From assembly GCA_035772735.1 (NCBI GenBank), contig JASDFA010000020.1, forward strand, positions 109,461,501 to 109,525,500: a DNA stretch of 64,000 bases. Direction: 5' to 3'. The notes beneath the pieces are model-generated. The model did not search any database. It saw nothing but the letters and a program-made list of their open reading frames with translations, and was not told the DNA's origin. Below are positions 1 to 9,384 of this stretch, one piece after another. Position 1 is the stretch's first letter. Every line of letters starts with the position of its first letter. The DNA comes from Datura wrightii. Taxonomy: Eukaryota; Streptophyta; Magnoliopsida; Solanales; Solanaceae. Both the position numbers and the translations under genes were made by a program.

Positions 1-2
1 AA

Positions 3-1408
3 CGACAGTATGAAGATCCTGACCTGGTTCAGCTTAAAGACGGAATTCAGCAAGGAAAAGTGCCAGACTTTCAGGTAACTGAGGATGAAGTGTTGCGATG
101 TAAAGGCCGTCTTTGTGTTCCAGATATTTCAGGGCTTCGCCAGCAGATTATGAGCGAGGTACATTACGCCCACTATTCTCTCCACCCAGGCGCGATGAAA
201 ATGTACCACGATATTAAAGAAATCTACTGGTGGCCAGGTATGAAGAGGGAAATAGCAGAATTCGAAGCTCAGTGTCCTAACTGCCAGCAAGTAAAAGCGG
301 AACACCAAAAACCGGGCGGATTGACTCAAGACATAGTTGTGCCTCTTTGGAAGTGGGAAGTAGTAAATATGGATTTTGTAGCAGGACTACCCCGCACCAG
401 ACATAGAAATGACTCGATTTGGGTAATTGTTGACAGGCTGACAAAATCAGCCCATTTTCTGCCAGTAAAGACTACCTTCTCTACTGAAGATTAAGCTAAG
501 TTGTATATCAGAGAAATAGTTAGACTGCATGGTGTTCCATTGTCCATTATCTCTGACAGACGGGCGCAATTTACAACTAAATTTTGGCAATAAATTCAGA
601 GGGGCCTGGGAACACAGATTAATCTGAGCACAACATTCCACCCTCATACAGATGGACAGGCAGAACGCACTATTCAGACGCTCGAGGATATGTTACGAGC
701 GTGTGTGTTAGACTTTGGAGGTAGCTAGGATGAGCACCTACGACTTATTGAGTTTGCCTATAACAATAGTTATCACTCAATTATCCAGATGGCACCCTAT
801 GAGGCTTTGTATGGGCGAAAATGCAGATCGCCAGTTGGTTGGTTTGAAGTAGGAAAGTCAGTGCTGATCGGCCGGATATTATTCATCAGTCAGAAGAAAA
901 GGTAAAGCTTATCATAGAACGCCTACTGACTGCTCAGAGTCGCCAGAAATCGTATGCTGATGTGCGGCGCAGAAACCTGGAATTTAATGTGAATGACTGG
1001 GTGTTTTTGAAAGTTTCTCCAATGAAAGGGGTGATGAGATTCGGCAAGAAAGGTAAGCTCAGCCCGAAATTTGTTGGGCCTTATCAGATTCGTCGAAGAA
1101 TAGGCCAAGTGGCATACGAGTTGAACTTGCCTCCAAAATTAGAGTCTTTCCATCCAGTTTTCCACGTGTCCATGCTGAGCAAGTATATAGGAGACCCCTC
1201 TAGAGTTGTCCCAGTTCAGGATGTCCAGGTTACGAAAAAGCTGGCTTATGAAGAGGTTCCAGTAGCCATACTAGACAGGTAGATTCGTAGGTTGAGAACT
1301 AAAGATATTGAGTTCTATCAAAGTATTATGGCGTAACAGGAACCGAGAGGAGATGACTTGGGAAGAAGAAGAAGATATGAAAGTCAGATATCCTCAATTG
1401 TTCCAAAC
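3..1408 (+). pseudogene. Tekay-type gag-pol remnant: integrase and chromodomain end (element A)
   Basis: This is the 3' part of a Ty3-gypsy polyprotein entering from the left edge. The frame from base 3 reads the end of the RNase H linker and then integrase: an HHCC zinc region (C-P-N-C near 275-290), the first catalytic Asp in NMDFVAGLP (about 370), and later HPQTDGQAERTIQ-like coding that is out of phase. A GPYQIRRRIG (GPF/Y) motif and a chromodomain-like tail ending near ILDR follow at about 1075-1280. It is broken by TAA at 492-494, another stop near 592, a stop near 727 and a frameshift near 870, so it cannot be translated. The tail places it in the Tekay/Del chromovirus group. Homologous intact stretches occur in element D on the other strand. 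Confidence 0.9.
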
Positions 1409-1658
1409 TTAATCAGCCTGAGGTACGTTAGTATTGTTGTTTTATGAATTGCCTTATATTATGTGAATATATGAAATAGCTGGCTTTTGTGATGAATACT
1501 AGTGTTGTGTGGAGTACCTGTATTGGACTTTTTCTGCGTTTCAGGATTTTTGAGATAGTCCATATTACAGGGGAGACTCTGCCGAAATTTTTCAAGAATA
1601 AGTCAAGTAAGTTGAAATTCTTGTAAGTAGAAGTTTACATTCGAGGACGAATGCTCTT

Positions 1659-1671
1659 AAGGGGGGGAGGA
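1659..1671 (+). other. Polypurine tract of element A
   Basis: A purine run, aagggggggagga, sits directly against the LTR start TGTTACACCCC at 1672. This is the position of the plus-strand primer for reverse transcription. The 250 bp between the end of pol and this tract has no coding content. Confidence 0.85.
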
Positions 1672-2059
1672 TGTTACACCCCGTAAATTCTTGATATTTA
1701 GATGGCCTATTCGCATGTTGGTTAAGAGTTTTAGAATGCCACACATGCTAGAAAAAGGGCCGGGGAAAGACCGGACAAGTGCCACGTCGAACCATTGCAA
1801 GAAGAGGCTGGGCAGACCCCCTCTGCAATGGCCAACGTGTCACGGAGGGCTCACCTCCGCGATGGCCAACGTGCTACGGAGGTGAGGTTCAGCCTCAAGT
1901 ATATAAACCCCTCCACTTCGGTTTTATATAATTTTAACTTATAATTTCCAGAAAATAAACCAGAGAACAGAGGGCACGAGAGATTTTGATGAAATTTCAT
2001 CCGTTTACGCTATTAAATACGGTCCAAACTCAAATTAATCTTGGATACCGAAGTATAAA
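1672..2059 (+). repeat. 3' LTR of element A, left piece
   Basis: The LTR begins TGTTACACCCC after the polypurine tract. It contains the U3 promoter: one arm of the shared palindrome (CGTGTCACGGAG, 1836-1847) and a TATATAAA box at 1900-1907. It is cut at 2059 by insertion of element B and resumes at 12254. The combined length without B is about 2.3 kb, shorter than B's LTR because of deletions. It is clearly related to, but more diverged from, the LTRs of B. Confidence 0.9.
2055..2059. repeat. Target-site duplication of element B (ATAAA), left copy
   Basis: ATAAA immediately precedes the 5' LTR at 2060 and is repeated immediately after the 3' LTR at 12249-12253. A perfect 5-bp duplication defines B as one intact insertion event. 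Confidence 0.95.
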
Positions 2060-2180
2060 TGTTACACCCCGTAGAATTCCCGGCACTTAGATGACCTATT
2101 TCCACGTTGGTTAAGCATATTTGAAAGCCATACGTGTTGGAGAAAGGCCCGGGAAAAGATCGGACGAGAAGCCTGTCGAA

Positions 2181-2265
2181 CCATCGCGGAAGGAGCTGAG
2201 GCAGAGCCCCTCCGCGATGGCGGCGTGTCACGGAGGAGGAGCCTCCGCGTTGGCTCCGTGACACG
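2181..2265 (+). promoter_or_regulatory. Twin palindromic module in U3 of element B (5' LTR)
   Basis: There are two perfect inverted repeats in tandem. The first is CCATCGCGGA (2181-2190) / TCCGCGATGG (2211-2220). The second is CGTGTCACGGAG (2224-2235) / CTCCGTGACACG (2254-2265), with an 18-nt spacer. The second ends 21 bp before the TATA box. The same 12-18-12 module occurs in the LTRs of elements D and F. The position suggests an upstream promoter element; no binding factor is known from the sequence. Confidence 0.8.
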
Positions 2266-2286
2266 TTGGCCTTGTCCAGGACCAAG

Positions 2287-2294
2287 TATATAAA
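2287..2294 (+). promoter_or_regulatory. LTR TATA box (element B 5' LTR)
   Basis: TATATAAA lies in GC-richer surroundings just downstream of the palindromic module. The same box is found at 9612-9619 in the 3' LTR, 1900-1907 in element A, and 33960-33967 and 41799-41806 (minus) in element D. Confidence 0.75.
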
Positions 2295-2527
2295 GCCCCA
2301 CTTCGGTTTTAAATGATTATATCCTTAAAAATTTCCAGAGAAACAGAGGGCAACGTAGAGGAAAGGAAAGGAACGAAGGAAATTATATATTTTCGTCCGA
2401 TTACGCTGCCAAACGCTGCCCAAACTCAAATTAATCCCAGATACCGAAGTATTTAGCAGCAGAGAGCATTCCTACGGATTCAGTTTCGTAAAATACGGCC
2501 GACGAATCGTCGAGCCACCGAGCCAAG

Positions 2528-5132
2528 GTAAGTGGAATTGCTCTAAATTAGTTTCTATGTGTTCCTAGCTGGGAAGTGAATATTTCTCCCTTCTGGGCCG
2601 CTGAAAAATAGCGAGTTTCTGGCCGTCTTTCGATAAGCCTAAGTTTAGGCTATAAACTATATCGAAAGTGACGTTGCCTTTTGAAATAAAGTTGTATTTA
2701 GTGTTAATTGATATGTTTATGAATGCAGTTGGGAGAAAACAGTTGAAGTACCAGTCGAGCCTCGTCCGACAGACGAATAAGTCAAGGATAAGGTATGTAA
2801 AGCTAATTCCTTCGGCAAGTTAGTAATCCAGTACGATAGATAGCGTGATGTACAGAAGAAAGAACTTATAAGTCAAGCACTAAGTCCAGTTTGAATTTAG
2901 TAAGCATGTTTTTATGATATTATGATATACATATACTCAGAATCAAAGTTAGTAAAGCAACATCAGATAGTCAGATGATATCTCAGTTACAGTATAGGCA
3001 GACAGTCAGATAATATCTCAGATACAGTATAGTTCAGTATTGCGTTATTATGAACATTGGTACAACATGAGAAGCATTGGGCTGTAACGTGTACGAGACC
3101 TATCAGTATGTGATGTAATATGCTACGTTAAGATATTGTTGTGTTCAGCTGAAACCCCGCGGCGTAGTATAGTATCCGTAAAGCATTTCCGACATAGAAT
3201 AGTAGACTAAAATAAAGTTTAGAAAGTATGTCAGGAATAGTAACTCATGTTACTATAGAAAATCAGTATACAGCATAGTTTCAGCAGGAAGTCTATATCA
3301 TGTTCAGCAATAGCCTCAGTATAGTCTGGCAGAAGACTATATTCGTACATACATATATATTACTTCCAGCCTCAGCATGTATTAAGTATGTACACATTTC
3401 TATTACTAGTCCAGCATATAGTGTATACAGAAACTTAGTAAACAACAGAGTTTTCAGTAGAGACATTGTCTTATATAGCATTTGCTCCAGTACAGCCCGG
3501 CAGGACACTATACTCATATTTATACGTCTTTACCTGCCTTAGCACGTATTAAATACGTACAGATTACTATCATTAGCTCAGCATGTAATATATATGATAC
3601 TTCACCCCTATTAGCCTCAGCATGTGAGATACCCAGACAGTATTACCAGTTGAGACCGTTGTGTTGTTTGGGGTTGGATTACCTAGCATCCATGACCGCC
3701 CAGGGTTAATAGCTGTGTCGACTCGTCCGCCAGAGGACGAGGATACGTCACTCTACGGAGTGGCATGCCGTCCCGCCAGGGGACGAAGATGGGATGCCAG
3801 TTTTTCCCCATATTTGTGCCTTGATCGGCCCTTACACACCCCAGTCGAGCGGATACGCCCGGGTGCAGATTCAGGAGTCCTTCGGACTCAGATACGGTTA
3901 TAGTCAGGGGCTCAGCGAGCCCAAGTACATACCCTGGGACCGGCAGGATGCTTACAGCCACTATAGGAGATGGGATGACCAGGGTAGGGGTATAGATTCT
4001 GTGCTGGCTGTACCTCCCGGCTTATGGGGGCCGGGTAAGGTTTGTGTGTGCTATGTTATATTATTTCATGTTATGCCATGTTATGTTAGATACAAGTAGA
4101 TCAGCAGTAGCATGATACGTTTCCAGGTATGACTCTTACCCTTCCCAGTAAAGATTGAGAGAAGGTATGATTTACATTATCAGACAGTTAGTCTATTCTC
4201 TCTACTTCAGTTTCTTCAGTTATATTATTGTATTCATATTTTGCTTTCAGTTATTGCTTTACATACTCAGTACCAGCGGTACTGACGCCCGGTGGGGCGC
4301 TGCATTACTTGCCTGCAGGTACTTATAGACGAGCAGGTGACACCACGTGATTCCTGTCAGCGATCGAGTATTCAGCTCCTGTCATCCGGAGACTGAATCC
4401 CAGAGGTGTACTTCAGTTCTTTTGTTTTATAGTACGGGTAGGTCGGGGCCCTGTCCCGACCAGTTCTATTGCTATTCTTAGAGGCTTGCAGTCTATATAT
4501 TCCCTGTGGTCAGATGAGTCGGTCGTGTGAGGCCGTGCAGTTGTTTGGTTGTCAGTATTCTTGCTTTCTTTTACTTTGGCCGTGTGGGGCCATAGCTTGC
4601 CAGTAGTGGTGACCTTGCCGGTCACGTAGTTTCCTTTTGTGCTTTATGATTGAGTTGCAGATAACTAGACAGCATGGTGGCCTTGTCGGCCCGCATAGGT
4701 TTCCCTGAGATAATATGTTTCTGGTCAGCTGCTAGTACAGATACAGAAGGCTATAGGCCAACAGGTCGGGGGCTGTATTTACAGCCGTTATATAGCCCTT
4801 TGTTTCCAGAAATATGAGTTAGAGCCAGCCAGGCACCAGATGTGCCCAGGCTTAACAGTCCAGCAGGTCAGGTCCTAGTAGGGCACCAGGTGCCAGTCAT
4901 ACCCCCCAAGGCGGGGTGTGACAAACTTGGTATCAGAGCAGGTCGTATTCCAGGGAGTCTGCAAGCCGTGCTAAGTAGAGTCTTGTCTATGGATGTGTTG
5001 TGCACCACATACTATAGGCAGGAGGCTGCGAGGCATGATATGATGGTTACCCTTCTTTCACAGTCAGTCATGCTTTAGAGCGGTACAGTATAGGGTTGAG
5101 TCCCTGAGAACTCACCGTATTCTTGATTTCAG
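2528..5132 (+). other. Predicted spliced leader of element B (two introns, 64-nt exon)
   Basis: Donor AAG|GTAAGTG follows 2527, acceptor GCAG ends at 2728, donor AAG|GTATGT follows 2792, and acceptor TTCTTGATTTCAG ends at 5132 just before the decayed gag start. The exon at 2729-2792 would be joined to gag, removing most of U5 and the primer binding site. The three LTR-internal signals recur in diverged copies A and D (in A the second donor is GTATAT). Splicing itself is inferred. Confidence 0.5.
4927..4940 (+). other. Primer binding site of element B (initiator tRNA-Met type)
   Basis: TTGGTATCAGAGCA begins 3 nt after the LTR end at 4923. TGGTATCAGAGC is the usual plant Ty3-gypsy and copia site complementary to the 3' end of initiator tRNA-Met. 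Confidence 0.9.
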
Positions 5133-8100
5133 GTACAAAGGCAGATCAGCATTATCCTATCACAGGCAGAAGATCAGAAATAGCAACGGAAGAGAGCATC
5201 AGTCAGTAACATGATAACTACAGCAGCAGCAGGAGGTATCAGAGACCTCCCAGCGTGATACCTTTATTAGCATTATTCCTAGTATACGTTGATAACGTCA
5301 GAATAGGGAGTCAGAAGTATAATATACATATGAGTTGATTTACTTATTAGTTATATAAGATCTGATTATGATTACAGATAAGGTCAGACCACCAGGTAAG
5401 TATAAGAAAGAGAAAAAAAATGCAGGAATCCCAAATACATCTTTTTGGGTGTGGTACAGTTGAATGCTTTTATTGTTGCAATACGAAAAGGGTTGATTGA
5501 TCCTAGTAAGTAGTAGAAAATAAAGAGAGCCCTTATGATTACGTAAGCTGTGCAGACCCTTATGATAACAAGCCAGTAAAGAAAGTAAGACTGTTAGCTT
5601 ACCCGAAGTAGGGGTAACAGACCTGCTAGGGATGAATGTCTAATAATAGTCAAGTTTGAGTCAGAAAAAGGCCAAGTCTACCATGTACGCTAACAGATAG
5701 TAAGACATACCTGTAAGATTATAGTTATGATCTAGTTGTGACCTCGAAAGATATAGAGGTCAGGTGAATCAGATGGGCTTGAATATATGCCAGAAGGAGT
5801 ATAGGCCAAGGCTGGATCAGTAATCTCATTAGCAATGAAAGGCAGGTACCTTGAACCCTAGAGTTCAGTTTAAGCAAGATGAGAGGAAGAAGCAGGAATG
5901 TCAGATCTTGTGGGAAAATTAGAACTACCCCGGATTGATAAAGTATTGTATTAAGGATTAAGCTTCGCGCTGACAGTAAGATCGCGGTTCAGAATACCGC
6001 AGTATGTCCGCTATGGAAAAGTTAAGAAGTTACCGATACAGCAATTCTAATCTAGTGTGGCCTAGAGATAAGGCCCAGCAGATAGACATGGGCTCTCAAT
6101 ATATGCCTAGTAAGGCTACAGGATTCGAACGTTGACCCCCACATCGCAAGAGTGGCGGAATTTCAAACAGCAGACAATAACTAGAATGTTTATGATGTTA
6201 CTTTCAGAATGGGGTAACAACGCAATGAAATGATAAGTCGGGGCAAGAGATGGTATTAGGCCGTAGAAGCAATGTATCATGTACGATGTGAGACTCAGCA
6301 GAACCTGTCAGAGATTATGAACTATCACAGAAATCAGTACATATTGTACGTAGCTAGTGATATATATGTATACAGATCATAGATATGTTGTGAGTGGCTG
6401 CCTATAAGGGCCACAATCACAGATGCTGATTAATAATAGAAAGCCTATACAGATTGTATTACAGGACATCCCCCCCCCCCCCGCCCAAAAAAAAAAAGAG
6501 AAGAAAGAAAAGAAGAAGAGAAAGGGCGGATTAAGTGTGAGTTATGTATGAAGTCATAGAAACTATCTCAGTTCTCAGTTATTAAGTTGATAGATTCATG
6601 TGCTGCTGTCAGATTTAGGCTCTAGGAGCTTACCAGAGTTATTGACCTAAGACAGATGGCTAGATGATAAGGGCGCAGTTAGACAGTCTACCGACCAGCT
6701 GTCGCCTGCATCAGCAGGGAGGCATCCCTGAAGATCGGTAACAGTAGTGCATTTGTCGGAACCAGGATTAGAGACCGAATAGGCAAATTTCAGAGATTAG
6801 CAATACCAGAATTGTTCTAGCATGCTAAGTGGTCATACGTCATTTTCCCAGCCTCGTGGGCGACAGTCGGCCTTAGCCAACCTAGCAGTTGTTATGTAGA
6901 ACACCTCATAAGTCAGCCGGCCGTCCCAGTCAGAATACCCGTGGGTACCCCAAGGAAGGGTCCACATCAGCAGTCAGCGATAGACTAGTATTTCAGCTAG
7001 TTTTCGTAAGGTATTTAGATACAGAGCCCTAGCAGAGGGCCAGTATTTACAGAATAGCTCATAAGACCGAGAATTCCCCAGAATAGCAGTATAAATCCAA
7101 GTGGATACACACGAGGCGTAAGAAATTAACGGTACCCTGCTAGCATAGTGTTTATTAAGACCAGGGGATCAGTAGACTCCCCGTGGAGATCCAGAGACTG
7201 ATCGCCTGGGAGTAAGTTGATTAAGTCCAACCTTACAGTGGTTTAAGCAAAATAACAGAGCAATTAGATGCCCACGAGTTGGCACTGATGCATGAACTAT
7301 AAGTACTCAAGTAGTACAGTTAGAGCATTACTAGACTACTGTCACATTCGAGTCATTCAACCCGACTATTCAGTCATTTAAGGTTATGTAGCCAGATCAT
7401 TAGAGATCATGGTCAGTATTAGGACCCTCTGATCAGATAAAGGCACAAGGTGCGCAGACAGTCGTTCAGGTTATCCCAGCAACAAGTAGCCTTAGCATGC
7501 GGCCAGAAGGCCAGATAAGCTCTAACTATACCGGTAGACTACTTGTCAGATTCTCCGGTATAATAAACCAGTATGACCGTCAGTTATATGTCAAATTTTG
7601 TAAATGTAAATTTTGATTGAGTTTAGTAGTTTTTTTTGGTCATATTGTGTCGAGGGTTGGTGTACAGACATATACACAGAAAATCAAAATAGTGAAGACA
7701 TAGCCAGACCTACCACTCCGACCGAAGTACGCAGTCCCTGCGGTTAGCCGAATACCGCAGAGGGTCTGTGGAAGGATTTTCCACCTTAAACAACACCTCT
7801 CACTAAGTTGACACAGAAGACCGCGAAGTTCCAGTAGACTGAGGCGTGTGAGCAGAACTTCCAAGAGTTAAAAGCCAGGTTAACATCAACTCCAGTGTTA
7901 GTATCGCCAGAAGGTACAGAGGGTTGGTGCAGCATGGTAAAGTAACAGTTTATGCTTTCAGGCAATTGAAGGGACGTGAAAAGAATTATCTTACCCATGA
8001 CCTGGAGGTAGTTGCAGTAGTTTATGCCTTAAAAAGCGAGAATTTGGTATCACCCGAGAAGGGCTGATACGGTAGTAGATGCCCTTAGCCGTAGATCTAT

Positions 8101-9140
8101 GAGGAGTTGGCATACTTGCCGTCTGAACAGCGGGAGTAGACCCAAGAATTTTACTAGTTAGCCGGTCTAGCCATTCGTATAGCAGAAATAAAGGATAACA
8201 GAACGATAGTACAGAATATCGCAGTATTGCGGTTAGAGGTGGAAGTAAAGGAACGGCAGTATAGAAACCCTAGCCAGGTTTAACTTGAACACAAGATGCA
8301 GTAAGGAGAGATGACATATTTTCAGATACCCGGGGATGAAGTGTGGCGATATAAAGGCCGCATTTGTACTCCAGATATTTTGGGGCATCGCCAGCAGTTT
8401 ATGAGCGAGGTACATTACGCCCGCTATTCCCTTCATCCCGATACGACAAAGAGGTACCATGACATTAAAAAGAACTACTGGTAGCCCAGTGTCCTAACTG
8501 CCAACAGTTGAAGGCAGAATATCAGAAACCAGGCAGGTTAGTTTAGAACATAGCTGTGCCTCTTTGGAAATGAGAAGCGATGAATATGAATTTTATAGCA
8601 AGATTACCCCGTACTAAACACAGACATGACTCTATATGAGTGATAAGTGACAGATTGACAAAAATCAGCTCAGTTCTTGCCAGTAAGAGCTACTTTCTCG
8701 GCCGAAGATTATGCTGAGTTGTATATCAGAAAGGTAGTCAGATTACATGGAATACCAGTATCCATTATTTCAAACGAAGGAGCATAATTTACAGCTAGAT
8801 TCTGTCAATCATTTCAGAAAGGTTTGGGCACGCAGATTAATTTAAGTACAGCGTTCTATTCACAGACAGATGAGCAGGCTGAGCGCCCAATTCAGACGCT
8901 CGAAGACATGTGCTAGATTTCGGTAATAGCCAAAATGAGCATTTACCATTAATTGAATTTGCCTCCAGAATTAGAACCCATTTATCCGGTCTGTTATGTA
9001 ACTATGCTGAGGAAATGCATAGGAGACCCGTCCAGAATATCCAGGTTACGAAAAAGCTGGCCTACAAAGAGATTCCAGTAGCTAGCCTAGACAAACAGAT
9101 TCGCAGATATGAGGACCAGATATCCTCATCCATTTAGGCG
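5133..9140 (+). pseudogene. Decayed gag-pol of element B
   Basis: No frame longer than about 90 codons survives, but fragments are recognisable in order. A gag start like that of element D lies at about 5137. The end of reverse transcriptase (FFGHIV-like) is near 7630. RNase H (QLKGREKNYLTHDLEVV-like) is near 7950-8030, and an integrase zinc region with an internal deletion is at about 8335-8530. Integrase core scraps lie at about 8690-8900 and a chromodomain tail (VTKKLAYKEIP-like) at 9040-9110. The reverse transcriptase catalytic region is not recognisable. The interior is about 0.8 kb shorter than that of element D. It cannot supply any retrotransposon protein. Confidence 0.85.
6467..6528 (+). 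repeat. Low-complexity C/A/purine tract
   Basis: A run of about 14 C, then about 11 A, then a GA-rich purine stretch, lies inside the dead interior of element B. It is probably replication slippage in non-selected sequence. Confidence 0.8.
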
Positions 9141-9371
9141 ACAGGTATGTCCATATTATTGCTATATAGTATCTTATGGTCCTGTATGTATAAGTGAGAC
9201 AGATTGATATTTAACTATCCAGTGGATCGTGCAGTGCCTGTATTGGACTTTTCTACATTTCAGGTTCTTGGTATAGTCCATATTACAGGGGAAACTCTGC
9301 CAGAATTTTTCTAAACAAGTAAGTTAAGTAATCCTCTACATGGCAGTATACATTCGAGGACGAATGTTCTT

Positions 9372-9384
9372 AAGGGGGGGAGAA
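9372..9384 (+). other. Polypurine tract of element B
   Basis: aaggggggga-type purine run ending at the 3' LTR start (9385). It is preserved although the neighbouring coding sequence is dead. Confidence 0.85.

Larger units (their letters stand above)
2060..4923 (+). repeat. 5' LTR of element B
   Basis: A 2864-bp LTR, TGTTACACCCC...GGGGTGTGACA. U3 holds the palindromic module and TATA box. The rest is a long R/U5 with conserved splice-site-like signals and an imperfect internal duplication (about 3350-3420 against 3520-3600) around near-palindromic cores such as ACGTATTAAATACGT. Short open frames within it are not conserved between LTR families and are not considered genes. Confidence 0.95.

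Noticed and set aside
3794..4099. 101-codon open frame, repeated at 11119-11424
   Set aside because: Inside both LTRs of element B, in a different frame from the open one in D, and without a recognisable domain.
4927..4940. tRNA gene fragment
   Set aside because: Only the complement of a tRNA 3' end directly after an LTR, which is the primer binding site. The same holds at 39446-39460, 60585-60602 and 62806-62818. No full tRNA gene was seen in the window.
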